Shown here: positions 1 through 11,588 of the stretch, piece by piece
How the letters are laid out: every line of letters begins with the position of its first letter
Position numbering within the stretch: position 1 is the stretch's first letter
NCBI GenBank assembly: GCA_037042915.1
Contig: CM073196.1
Span: forward strand, 558,001 to 622,000
Direction: 5' to 3'
DNA: 64,000 nucleotides
Source of the DNA: Auricularia sp. M13
Lineage: Eukaryota > Basidiomycota > Agaricomycetes > Auriculariales > Auriculariaceae
Made by a program: the position numbers and the translations under genes
Notes under the pieces: generated by a model
The model's input: only the letters and a program-made list of their open reading frames with translations
Databases searched by the model: none
What the model was told of the DNA's origin: nothing

Positions 1-214
1 CCGCAAAAGTACTTGGGATCCGTGTTGTTCGTCCCGGCGCAGAAGTCGTCCCCGCAGTTTGGGTTGACCGCCTCGCGAATCTGGGGCCCAGTGTTAGTGA
101 AATAGCGCGCGGTTACTTCAAAGGATTCACGCTGACCGCATGCATTGGCGACGCAGCCACAGCTGCGAACGCTCCAGCAGAGGCGAGGGCGAGGAGGGTG
201 CGGAGGAACTGCAT
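1..214 (-). CDS. Secreted small protein, N-terminal part (runs off left edge)
   Basis: The ATG at 214 opens a typical signal peptide (MQFLRTLLALASAGAFAAVA), followed by a short intron that ends at a CTAAC branch point and CCCCAG acceptor near 90. Two in-frame donors are possible. The next exon encodes a segment with three cysteines (CGDDFC, then YFC) and NNT, a possible N-glycosylation site, before the window ends. This suggests a small secreted, Cys-bearing protein. The C-terminal part lies outside the window, so the family cannot be named. The start is chosen because it is the first Met in frame with the hydrophobic core. Confidence 0.55.
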
Positions 215-808
215 GTCAAGGGGAAGCGCGGTGGGCGACGACAGACGGCCGAAGAACTTGCATCCCTTAAGTACGATTTGCAGGTGGTTTGATGGGAACG
301 CTTCCTGTGAAGGGGTGCGCGCTGAGCAGCGCTTGGCAATTCATTCATTCCAGCCATTTTGCATTAAGCGGTGTCGACTACACGTCGTACTAAGTGAAGC
401 CGGCTTCTACGTCGGACTGTTCAGCGCTAATGGGACAGAGAAGTAGGCTGTAGCGTACCTCATAATCACATCGCCCCGCGGATTTTGTATAGCGAAATCA
501 TAGAGTGGTAGTCGGGGAAGCGCCGTTGTCCTCGCAGACATGCTGAGCGGCCCCGGCGGCCGTCCTCTCCGGACGTATACCCCGAATCCCTGAGACGCCG
601 TTTGCTCCGTGTAGATAAACCGGCAAGTCTCGCTTTAGTCCCAGCAGATGTAGACGATAGAAAGATGCGCATAAGCAGCACACGAACCACCAGACTGCTA
701 ATGTGTTGGTCGCCGGAGCGATGAGCAAATGCAGACCCATCCAGCATGCAAGCTGCAAGGGCGGCCTAGTGTGCCCCCTATTTAGCCCCTCCTCTCTTCT
801 ACTTTGCC
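215..808. other. Intergenic, shared upstream region of two divergent secreted-protein genes
   Basis: No convincing coding segment is seen. It is flanked by two divergent start codons and so should hold both promoters. A TTTAG/TATTT stretch lies just before the start at 809 and a TTAAG stretch near 268 lies ahead of the leftward gene, but neither is a clear TATA box. Confidence 0.4.
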
Positions 809-2342
809 ATGTCGCGTCCGGTACGCAGATGCGGCAATCTCGCCTTGATGGCACTCGTCTTCTGCCTCTTCAGCGTTCATTATGCCGAGAACGCGCAGGC
901 GCGTCCCATCGAAGCCTCATTGCTAGGCGGTAGCGCAGGGATCGGGCTCAGCCTGGGGGCGCCTTCAATCGCCCTCGCACCGTTCTTGTCCGACAGCGCG
1001 CAGGAACCAGCGACCGCCGTCGCCGCCGAAGAGGACGGGCAACACGATGCGCAGACACCCTCGACCTCCGCGTCTGTGCCGTCGTCACCGACGCTCATCG
1101 TCTCGAGCAAGCTGCCACTTACAGCGAGCTGGGAGCCACCAGTAGACTTTGTGGATATGTCCTGCTTCGGCGTGAACAAGTTTGCGTATGGCCAGGAGAA
1201 CATTGCCCTCGTCGTTGGCGAGCTGCCTGTCTTGGGCCCTCTGGTTTCTGACCCAGGGGCTGCAGGCGCGTCAGCCGCGGGATCGCCCATATCCGACCCG
1301 ACGATGCCGGGCGAACAAGACGACGATGACCCCGCCGCCGAGCCGCAGGACGATGACGACGGGCCGGAAGAGCAACCAACGCCGTCGTGGTCGTCGCCGA
1401 ATGGGACCATGTTCCAGGTGCGGTACCCCGCTGGATCGATCAACCCAGGAAGCAACCCGCGAGGAGGCGCCGACTTCTACGCCCTTCCTGCCTCGCTCGC
1501 TACCGTACTGCCGGCGGCGCATAACGTGACGCTCGAGTACAGCGTGTATTTTCCAGCCGACTTCGACTGGGTTAAGGGCGGCAAGTTGCCCGGCCTGTAC
1601 GGTGGACACGACACTTGCTCTGGAGGCGACAGCGCGGAGAGTTGCTTCAGCACGCGCATGATGTGGCGTGAAGACGGCGTCGGGGAGCTGTACTTGGTGT
1701 GTCCGAGTCCTTCATCGCCATTTAGCTGCGTGTTAACCCCGTTGAAGTATGCGCCTCGCGACAAGCAGGGGGAGAGCGTATGCAACACGCCGCCCAAGTC
1801 GGTGTGCGAGACCGAGTACGGCATGTCGGTCGGTCGGGGATCCTTCAAATTCGCCCAAGGCGGTTGGACACGTATCAGCCAGACAGTAGTGCTGAACACG
1901 CCAGGCGCTCCCGACGGTAGTCTGGTTCTTGACATCAATGGCCAGCGCGCCATGAGCCTCGATGGCGTGTACTACCGCAACGACCCGACACTGGCAGGCG
2001 ACCAGCAAATGCCCGGAAAGCGGAGTCCCCAAGAATCGACAGCAGGACCGTCGGCCAGCGCTGGAAAGATGGAAGGCGGCGCAGCAGTAAATCAGCAGGC
2101 CGGAGCGGCGACGCCTAAGTGGCAGCCTCCCATCATCGTGTTCGACGCCCCCGCTAGTGACCCCGTTACCAGCCAAGTAGTCGGATTTTCCGGATTATTT
2201 TTTAGGTGAGCGCCGTGCGCGTGTTGAAGCCTTGGCTAAGCCGTCGAATAGCACGTTCTTCGGCGGGCACGATGAAGACTACGCGACTCCGAAGGACCAG
2301 TACTCGTATTTCGGGGACTTTGCGATGACTGTCAATTCGTAG
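809..2342 (+). CDS. Secreted polysaccharide lyase family 14-like protein (glucuronan/alginate lyase fold)
   Basis: Two exons (809-2205, 2252-2342) encode 495 residues. The N-terminus is a signal sequence (LALMALVFCLFSV). A low-complexity acidic Ser/Pro/Asp linker covers roughly residues 165-195. The catalytic jelly-roll follows, with the family-typical run VKGGKLPGLYGG and then SCFSTRMMWR. The 46-nt intron is needed to reach the conserved C-terminus: after splicing, the protein continues as FSTFFGGHDEDYA and ends in YFGDFAMTV, as fungal PL14 proteins do. Without splicing, the frame stops at once. PL14 lyases cleave uronic-acid polymers by beta-elimination; the exact substrate cannot be read from sequence. 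A roughly 40-residue Gln/Ala/Gly-rich insert before the last strand is unusual. The gene converges with the DyP peroxidase gene. Confidence 0.8.
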
Positions 2343-2676
2343 GGTTGTGCAATTTGCCAATACTCATCAGCAGAGTAGCGCGTTTGAGCTATTCAAAGTG
2401 GGAAATACGGAAGATAGCAGAATTGCGCAAGTCGGAGTCCAAGCTTCGGAAGCGGGCTTTCAAAAACGTTGTTCGACTCCACGCTGTTTGAACAATAACG
2501 GCAAGGGAGCTTTGGAGGGCGGGATCTTTCAGGCAGTCAAGCTATTTCCTGAGTGGTGGTATTATTACTAGGCATCTTTGTGCCGATCCCAACACATACA
2601 CAGTTGTGAGTACACTGCATGCCAGAGGTCCGTGTCAATCCAATCACCCGAGAGCAACTATCTGAGAGTATTACAT
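2343..2676. other. Spacer between convergent genes
   Basis: Holds the 3' ends of the PL14 and DyP genes. I see no separate gene and no strong polyadenylation signal. Confidence 0.5.
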
Positions 2677-4650
2677 CTAGGCAGAAAGCCGTCCGCCGAT
2701 GGCAGAAATGGGAGGAGAGAAGAAGTATTCGCCTGGCATCATATCAGTTCCAAGTCGAAAGCTGCAAGGCTAACAGTTACTCACCGCCATGGCTAACGAC
2801 GAACTGAGGAATGCTAAGCGAGGCAGAGGAATTACTCGGAAGCAGGCCGTTGACGACGCGAGGCTGGCCATTGTTCTGCCCGATAATGGGATCGAGGCCG
2901 ACAGTAGCGGGCGTCTTCCCGGGAGGGAAGTTAGCGTTATCGGCCCACGTCTGCTGAAGGAAATGAAATCCTTGACTGAGTTGAGCCTGGTATGCCACAA
3001 ACGCAAGGCCGCGCTCCTGAGTAGTCGTGTTCGATGCAGATTCCGCAGAGGTAACTGGTGAAGTGTAAGATATTTATCCCTCATATGTTAGCTAAACTAA
3101 CCCTCAGGTCCGTAGGGGATGCCGCTTCGCATGATAGAGTTAGCGCCAGCGGACAGATTGGGTGGGGTGAGGCTTCCGCCCAGGTCAGCGCGCGGGCGAG
3201 TCTTCCTGTATAAATGTTAGTGAAAGAGAGATAAATGTGACCCTAAGAAGCGTACCGGATGTGAGCGCTGAAGGGGCAGTGGCTCTGGTCGCTGCCGAGG
3301 TCAAACCCGGTGTGTGAGTAGGTGAAGTTATTGTTCCGCTGCAAGAGACTGAGTGAGATGTTGTGGTAAACAAGGTTTTGATTTGCATACCTGAGCGTCG
3401 GCACCGAGAGCGGGGTCATCCGCGGTAGGTGTCAGATCAATGGGCGCTCCCTGAGAATCATGATTAGTGGCGTGTTTCCCTGGAAGGCAAACCCCATACC
3501 GATTTCCATCGCCCAACCATGCGCGCTCCCAGGAGATCCGCGCGCGCTTGAAGACTGCCGCTTCCAGCAGGAGCGTTATCGAGGAGATACTTGTTGAATT
3601 CCGGGACGAGCTGCTCAAGTTGCCGGAAAGCGAGGAAGGAGCCGCCCACAGCCCAAGACGGGCGCGTGATAGGGTCTATATGAGATTTAGACAGGCATGG
3701 GCACATTCAAGGACCAGCGTACCATTAGTAGCGCCAGTAATGATGACTCCGGCATCGACAATGTTTTGACCAGGCAGAGGAGTGTTAAAACCGTTGATGG
3801 CGGGCTGAGCAATTCCATCAAGGAAGCCGAACACTGCACAAGTGCTTCAGTAAAAGCACACAAAGAAGTGGTAAATGCCCAAACTTTCATGACCAGCTTC
3901 GTTTCCTGGACGGATCGAAGCCGACAACGAGTAGAGCTTCGAGATCGACGAGCCGAAAGTCGACTCAATCGAAGCCACCTGCTGGTCAATGAGGTCGGTC
4001 GTGTCGCTCGCGAGGATGATGACGCCGTGGATCCCAGTGCCAGCAAACTGAGGGACCCATGACGAGGTTGATTCCTTGAAGCTGGTGGCATCTTTGGCCT
4101 GGCCGTTGGCGAAAAGGCTGTCTCCCAAGTTGTCTGTGACGCCCAATGCGAGCAAACCTGTGTTGGAAAAGGCGATATTGAGGGCAACGAGAGGCTGTGT
4201 GGCAACGTTGGAGAGCTGGGTCACCGATGCGACTACGGGAGCGATGTCGGAGGCAAGATGCGTCTTGAATGTTGCGGGGTCGTTGATAGCGAAGAAGTAG
4301 AATAGCTGCTTTTGCTTGTGCATTCCCACGCTGGGGAGGTTGTCAGCGTTTCCAATGATACAAAGAAGTTGGCCCACAGAATGTCGCCTTGAATATCGTC
4401 TGTGTTCAACGATGTGGCTGCGACCTGGGCCGCGGAGGGCACAGGAGGCAGGCCGGCGACGTCTGAAAGTACTGATCAACGACAATTTTCTTCTCGAGGG
4501 CAAGGGCTCACTCTTCAACAGGCTCGTCTTTCTGGTGCCCGTTACGGCAGCAGGACTGTCCGCTACGCGAGGAGCGACAGAACGTGCTAAACCAAGGTCG
4601 GCGGCGAGAAGGCCACTGAGAAGGGCGACAAAAACAGGAGAGAGACGCAT
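2677..4650 (-). CDS. dyp: Secreted dye-decolorizing (DyP-type) heme peroxidase
   Basis: Ten exons join in frame to 509 residues: 4512-4650, 4378-4462, 3885-4330, 3723-3833, 3500-3675, 3391-3450, 3256-3338, 3102-3205, 2785-3054, 2677-2732. All introns are 47-52 nt. The N-terminus is a signal peptide (MRLSPVFVALLSGLLAADLG) plus a propeptide. Family landmarks appear in order: DIQGDIL, KQLFYFFAIND, the distal heme motif GFLDG with its catalytic Asp, RMVGRWKSG, the proximal-His segment CPFSAHIRKTRPR, the distal-Arg segment IMRSGIPYG, and the C-terminal GGEYFFSPPISA. The splice between AGHE and MFGFLDG, which rebuilds the heme motif, strongly supports the model. DyPs oxidise dyes, phenols and lignin model compounds with H2O2. 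The GMC oxidases at 31-37 kb could supply peroxide (inference). Confidence 0.93.
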
Positions 4651-7162
4651 GTTGAGGACTGGGATGGAGAGTAATTCCCACTTTCTCGCCCAGCTTTAAG
4701 CGAAGTGCAGCGTCCAATAGGAGACCACGCATATGGGTGAGACAGGATGATGCCTAAACATCAGGCTGTACCTGTAACTGTAAAACCCGACACCCTCGCG
4801 TGCGTGAGAATGGCAGCCAGTGCTGACGCCGCCCCTAGTCATTCTTACGACAGCTCCCAAACGGGCCGACATGCCGAAAAGCAAGCCGTCAGCGTAGGAG
4901 AGGCTCAAAAAGCAACACTTACAAGAAGTATGATAGCCTATGAAGCTTTTACCGGCATGGTAAGTGTGTCGAACGGCTTCGCACTTTCCCATACCAGGTC
5001 ACCCTCACCTTCGAACAGGCACGATGGGCTCTAATAGAGCAATAGCCGCCATTAATTGTTTACTGTCGGAGTACCTGCACCTAGTTTGGTATACGGACTC
5101 GGAGTTAGGAGGTCAACGGATATTGTCCTATCGCGTTTTGATCCCCCGCGCACATGAACAACAGTGTATGTCTATGTTCTCGCCGATCAAATACGCAGCG
5201 GCACTGTTGAATTGCAGTGCACCTGTGCGGTACAAATGCGGTATGCCGGAATACTTCGTATTGTAGTATGCCGAAGGAAACTAGTAGGGCTGGCTGCTGA
5301 ACGAAGCTGACTTTCCCTGAAGCCACTCGCTGATATCAGGTTAATGAATCAGGCATGAAGCTCTGGAGCACGACCCCGACCAAACGGTTTTGTCGACGCG
5401 AAACGGCCGCAGTTCAGGGCCTCCAAGAACCGCAAACTGCCCGCGATACGATAAATATAGAGTTAGGTAAGGGCGATCAAGGATCTGCAAAGGCGGTGTA
5501 CAGGATAGCACATGCAGCTGGCGAGGACCAGGAGGCTGCTAAGACTATAATACCGACTGGACCCCACATGGCTCATTTGCGGGACGACACAGCTCCGAAA
5601 CCGAAGGGCTGGTACGAGAGCGCTCGACAAGTCCCAGAAGCGCACAAAAGAGGTTCCCCCAGGGAGAGACCTGTGCTGCGCGTCTCGCACGTCGTGGCAC
5701 GTTAACTAGCGACAGAATAGACTGTGAGAAAAGGATGCTGTCGGCGGTGTCGTGGATCGGCGATCCGCAAAAAGCCGAGCGAATTGGACTGTCGCCCGGC
5801 GAACGATGGAGACTACTGTAGTGCTGGTGAAATTGCGTTGCAGTTTGCCGCCCGTCGGATTGACAAGACCACCTGCAGGCCATCGTTGGGAATTCCCCCT
5901 ACTCTGCGTCAGCAAGTCCGATCAACGGGTATCGCTCGGCAGACAACTGCAAAGCCGACGTACTCTGGCTGGGAATGGCAGACGTTACCCAAACTCTCCC
6001 GATTTACAGACATTTGTAAGACGCTTACGGTGGCTCATTGACTCATCTGCGAGTCGTAATCGAAGGGCCATGCCGCTGCGTTCCATGAAGTACGCGTTTG
6101 CCATGGACCGTGTGAGCGAGGGTGGCATGGACCGTGTGAGCGAGGGTGGCCAGGAACGGACGCGCGGATATGCGCACCGCCTGACAGAAGCATGACTGTG
6201 ACTAATCGCTGTTCAGTGATAGCCAAGCAGGTGCCAGATAATGAGTCAGTTCTTAGGGAATAAGTGAAATGAAAGCTCTCCGCCGTTCTTAAAACCTGGA
6301 ATGCACTCGGCGTAGGGTCGGAGGCGGTCGCAATATATCCATATGAGTACTGTGAACCGTGAGGAACGACCTAGGGCACCAGGAGCAGTTCGGCGTCCAC
6401 AGCGTAGTAACCGTTGCGTGTTTGGTCTTCCGAGGCCGGCGGAAAGCCATTCCAAGGAGCACAAGCCGCGTCGGAAATCCGCGAGCTCGGCCAATGAATA
6501 GCTGAAGACTGCGCAGTGTAAATCGAGGCAGGTCACTGACAGACTGCGCAAGTAAGAGAAAATGGAGACTGAGCAGGGACGAGCGCCCAAGACAACCTAG
6601 CGAAAGCTGCACACGGAGTTCAGGAGATGAGTCTCGTCAGAGCTATGCGTATACAAAGCCGAAGCAGCGCAGAGACCGCTGAGGTGGCCTGATGAGCAGT
6701 TTGCTATGGAACACTAGGAAAACTGCCCGGGTTCGTCCAGATCATGCACCGCCGGCCCGGGGAGGCTCGGGAATGCTATTGCCAGACAGAATCGCGTGGA
6801 CCCAGACGCCTACGGCACAGGGAAACAGATATGATCTGTTGCCTATTGGGAGATTGAGCGGGCGTGAGAACTGCTGACAACAAAGCAAAGGCGATGACTG
6901 AGAAGGTTGCGGAGCTCCAAATGAGTCCACACATCTTGTTCTCCTCGTCCCACCTTGAAATCATCCAATCGCACGGCAGCTTATTCATGACCTGAATTCT
7001 ACAGAACTATACATTACGCGTTGTTTCACATTCGATTCGTCTACTGTACACTCGACAATGGCTCGCCAAAAATGAAGTACATCAGCAACGGCTCTTTTAC
7101 ATACCCATTCAACCGCGCGCGCGAGGAGCAAAGTAACGGCTCTACTCGCCATATTGTCTTCA
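4651..7162. other. Gene-poor stretch
   Basis: About 2.5 kb without any frame that shows domain-like sequence or a plausible exon chain. It contains the 24-bp tandem duplication at 6103-6150. Short open frames exist on both strands but have no recognisable motif or consistent splice sites. It may be degenerate repeat or plain intergenic DNA. Confidence 0.4.
6103..6150. repeat. Perfect 24-bp tandem duplication
   Basis: Positions 6103-6126 and 6127-6150 are identical. As a multiple of three it would leave any reading frame intact, but no supported gene covers it. Confidence 0.9.
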
Positions 7163-9578
7163 TCATAACTGTTCGTCAGCGTCGTGTTCTAGTACCTGAA
7201 CCACCAATGGCAGCTTTGGGCCTTTGTTCTCGTGTCCGACAATGTATGGCGTGTTGCTCGGGCCAAGATACCACTCCACCTTCGCGCCAGGGCCGAACCG
7301 AAACCGCCGGATCAGAACGACCAGCAGGACCTCTGAAATGCGGCAGCCAAATCAGTCGACATTCACTGGAAGTTGGCGACACGGGCTCACTCAGTTCAAG
7401 CAGCGCGAATTTGTAGCCGATGCATGCTCGTGGCCCGCCCATGAAGCTCATGATGCCGGCCCACACCCCCGGCAGCGCAATCTCACTCACAGCCTCCTTG
7501 TCAACGAGCCAGCGCTCGGGCTTGAACTCGCGCGCGTCGGGTCCCCATATCTCCGGCACTGTGTTGGCCGTCGCGATCCCCACGCGAATCGTCGTGCCCT
7601 GCGGCACGGCGAGCGCTTCGCCCGACGTGAGCGGCAGCACGATGTCGCGCTGCACGTTCCGGTTCGCAAAGGATATTGTTGAGTATCTGTTTTTTTCGGT
7701 TTCATTGTCTGCGCGACCTCGTGGGCAGGACGTACAGTCTGAGCATTTCGCGAATGACGGCGTCGAGGTAGCGCATCCCGTTCAGCGTGTCCATGCTGAC
7801 GTCCGTGTCCTCAGGCCCAGCCGCGCTGCAGACCTCGGCACGCAGCGCATCCTGCACGTCAGGTCGCTCGGCGAGGACGGCCAGCGTGCGCGACAGGACG
7901 TGCGATACGGTGTCGCGGCCGGCCGTGATGAGTGTCCTGCACTCTCCGTCAGCGATGTCCTCGCGCGCGTCGGCCAGTACGCACGTCATATGCGCGCGCA
8001 GTTCGTCGTCCGGATGCCGCTCGCTGGGCGGAGCGCGCGCGTTGGCCAATACTGCGTCCGCAAGCCGTCAGCTCATCGATTCTTGCCGCAAGATGCGCAC
8101 TGACGCAGCTGGCTAACGATGTCGACGCCCGCGACCTCCTTCTCCGAAGTGTGACCCTGCGTCACGACAGCTTTTTTCCGGTCAAAGATGGTGCGTGTCG
8201 CGTCGTCGAGCACGTCGATGTTGTGCAGCAGCCGGGCTGCTTGCGTGTTGAGCAGCGCAAAACGTCTCGCAGCGATGCGCAGGACACGCGCGCCGAAGAG
8301 AGCGCGGGCGCAGCGGAGCATGGGCCAGTAGTGCACAAACTGGAACATGCTTGGTCTGGGGACCAGGTCAGCGCGTGCACCATATGAAACGCGGAACATC
8401 GAGCAAGGAGTCTGAGGGGCTTGCCCTGGGAGCCACGAGGGTCACGAATGGATATCCGAGTGTCTGAGCACTGAGTGGCAAATAAGAAGCCATGATTCTC
8501 ATCGTCGCGCTCTGAAAGAGGCTGTTTGTGCAAATGCGGGGGCAACGACGATCCCCAGGAACCAGCAGAATTGGCAAGACTTATAAATAGGGTAGGGGAG
8601 GGGACAAGAGCACTTACAATAGGTCTTTGAGCGTCACGCTGAGGGTATAAGGACCCTCAGTGATGAAGGAGTGTCCGAGGCCGCCCTGGCCGATGAGCTC
8701 GAGGGCGGTACGCGACATATGGCCCAATATGTCGACCTCCGCCGCTCGCGTCGCATCTTTCTCCAGCTCCTCTGCTAGCTATCAAAGGCTTTGAGTCGTG
8801 AAGTGAAGAATGTTACTACACGGACCTGCTGAGAGACACGGAAAAATACGGGCACGAGTCTGCGGAGGTTCGCTGCCGAAAAAACCGGATTGAGAAGACG
8901 ACGATGACGCTTGTGCTCCTCGCCTTGAAATGGGTTCGAAATCAAGATTCGACGTGCGTTGGCAAGTGATTGGGCAGGACGGGGGTTTTCATTTCGGGTA
9001 AGCCCGCGCTGCTTCTTGCAATTAGACTACACGGACCAGTCGATGAGAGCAAGCCAGGCCCGTGGATGAGGCGGGTGGTCCTGCAGACGACGTCAGCGCA
9101 AAATTCGAGGGACTGCGAAGCATTGCTCACTCTTGTTGCGTCGAGCCCTGGTCGATGGCTTCCGGGTCTTTGACGAACATGTACTGCAGCGCCTTGGGAT
9201 CGCATATAAACAGGTGGTCGTTCTAGGTGCGTGTTCCTATATTAGCTAACGTGGCTCTGGGCATGTAAACTGATCCTTGCCTTGAAAAATCCTCTCCGGA
9301 TACGCACGACCATGCCGTATTCGCGCACGATGTCATCCTGAAACGTCTGGCCCGTGCGGGGATCGAAGAACGCGCCGTCGCTGCCTAGAACACGGTGCGC
9401 TCAGCGACTTTGAGCGTGAATTGCGACCGAGCTGGCGTAACTAACCACGCCAGAAGGAGCGAGAGGGCGGGCCGGGCACCGAACGGAAGCGTATTCGCCG
9501 CGCGACTCGGTACAAGGCGACGATCGCGACACAGACGAGCACGACCTTCAACGCGGAAATGGGTGCGACAGAGAACAT
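7163..9578 (-). CDS. Cytochrome P450 monooxygenase
   Basis: Ten exons join to 554 residues: 9446-9578, 9281-9384, 9131-9222, 9037-9080, 8826-8923, 8618-8778, 8105-8355, 7736-8051, 7391-7686, 7163-7332. Visible parts: an N-terminal membrane anchor (LKVVLVCVAIVALY), the proline hinge VPGPPS, a helix-C-like GEEHKRHRRLLNPVFS, the I-helix oxygen-binding AGRDT, the K-helix E-x2-R (REMLRL), FKPERW, and the heme-ligand loop FMGGPRACIG with the axial Cys. It is therefore an ER-anchored class II P450 and looks complete and active. Intron 2 uses a GC donor (9223-9280). Intron 6 is 262 nt, against about 50 nt for most of the others. An upstream in-frame Met would add about 23 residues; 9578 was chosen because the anchor follows directly. 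The substrate is unknown. Confidence 0.9.
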
Positions 9579-11588
9579 GTGGGGTGATGACAAGGCACCG
9601 TGCGAACACGAACGCAACACGATACACAACACCGGCAGCTCGGCCAATGAATCAAGCGATAATTCAATAGTCTATCAGCGCGTTCGAGAAGTCGTTCAAG
9701 TTCTTCCAGGAACGTCGCCGCTTTCCCGGTACGTATCCTTGACATGCACATCGGGGCTCTCAGTGGCTCAATATGGCTTTCTTACGCGTCACTGAGCTTC
9801 CTTTCTCATTCGCAGGTTTCTGGAGCCGAAGAACCCTGCAGGCACCGACCGTGCATTGATTAATTGACACCCAACCAGTTGGGTTTACGTGCGTCGATGA
9901 CTAAAAGGCCCAGTTCCAGCGTTTATGTTTGCCTTAAGTATACTGACTGGACTTTGTAGATACTCAGCCTAATAGGGCCGCTGACTAGGGGTATACTGAC
10001 TATACCCCTAGTACTGGCCATACCTCATTTCTTTGCGTCCCTGCAACCAGCCTGCCTCAACTGTCCCGGTCGTCCCTCACTCTTTGCTGGCACTATTATT
10101 ACTTCCAAGCTCGTGCCGGCGCTGTCTTGTGACAGTCTTGGGTTGTCACTCATACCCCCGGCTCTCAGCTGCTCCTCAGCTGCCAGTGGTAAATCCATTC
10201 AGAGCCTTTCTGCGCCGCCGCGGTCCGCTCTTGCTGAGCTTGCGGGCAATGCGATGTTCACCCGACCGCTTCATATCTCAATGGTTCCGTTGCTTCGCGT
10301 GGATCTCGGGCGGCGAGCCGGCCAGCGTTCGCGGGAACATTTGGTATCGAGCGAGAGAAGACGGACAACCTTCTGTCTAGAACCCTGCCCTCGGTCTCAC
10401 CACGGTACTGGGTCTGTTCTCTGATGGAAGTCTAGGCGCTGCCGTCGCTGCAGCGTACGCTTACACTGTGCCTCATATTCCGACGAGATCAGCTCACCGC
10501 TATAGATCATCTCACCAGCCGAATAGCCATCGTCATGTGTCTGAGACGCCGTAATTACTGGTGACCTGATGGGCTGGACGTCGTATACGGCTTCCACAGA
10601 ACGTACATGGGTGCAGTGTCCATGTGCGGCTCGTCACATTTCAAACCCCACAACTACAAGCTTTATATGTGCGACTACTACTCTTCTTCCCTTTTACCGT
10701 CGATATGGCACCGCTCAGTATACCTTTGACGCTCCGCACGGCACTGTACATCGGATAACTCATCAGGTACCTGGTTGCATCGGGATTCGGCTTCCTAAGC
10801 TGGGATGCAGCTCGTCGTTACCCGGCCGGACATTGCTCCTCCAGCTCTCTGGAGGGCGTACGCCCCAGCATCTAGAGATACGACTTTTTCGGGCTGCAGT
10901 AACTGGCGGGTTGACTGTTCTTCTGCGCGATGGTTCCTGATGGCCATCGATTATGACCAACCTCTGACGAGGTAGGCGCCCTATTGTATATCTGCATTTC
11001 CCGCGGCCCCACTCATCTAGAGTCTGCTTTTCGTCAGTCCAGTCAAGCTCTGGGCACAGCAGCAGCCTGCCAGCAGATGTCAACGATGTTCACGTTCGGA
11101 ATTATTCGGAGACATTGCTCATGTCTGCACCAACGTCTAATTTGGGTCTAGCCAATGCAGCCAACGAACGACGACCGGCCCATATCGCAGATATCCACGG
11201 ACTTCAGGTAGTTCCAGGTGTCTGGGCCCAATGCAGCATGTTGGTTCCGGATCGGCTTACGTACGGTGCATCACGTTGCGCAACTCCCAGCCAACCTCTT
11301 GCCCAAAATTCATAGGAAAATACATGGGACAGGTAGAGACATGATTTTGATTGCAGCAATCTCCGAAAGTATTATAGAGTCTAGGATATATGTCTTAGGC
11401 GAGTAACTGCTCTGGGGCGATGGGAATTTCTCTCCGAGGAGTTGGCGGAGCAACCTGCGTTATTTGGTGCCGCGCACCCATCGGAGTTTCCCCACACCCT
11501 CGCTCTCTCTCCCTCCCTCTCTCCCTGCATCTCCCAACGTTTAAGCTACCCTTCGCGCCTCCGAGTATACCCGGGCGTCTCCGACGGA
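9579..11588. other. Intergenic; the right part is the duplicated upstream region of the zinc-finger genes
   Basis: No supported gene. About 10,950-11,580 aligns by eye with 15,455-16,095, ahead of the second zinc-finger paralogue: shared stretches include CGGCTTACGTA, ATCACGTTGCG and CTCTCCGAGGAGTTGGCGGA, then a CT-rich tract. This marks the region as part of one duplication unit and the likely promoter and 5' leader. A perfect inverted repeat lies at 9984-10012. Confidence 0.5.
9984..10012. repeat. Perfect 12-bp inverted repeat with 5-nt loop
   Basis: Arms 9984-9995 (ACTAGGGGTATA) and 10001-10012 are exact reverse complements around CTGAC. It could form a hairpin or be a palindromic binding site. 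No function can be assigned. Confidence 0.8.

Noticed and set aside
880-1455. Minus-strand Ser/Gly-rich frame opposite the PL14 gene
   Set aside because: Antisense to the acidic linker and signal region of PL14; no start context or motif.
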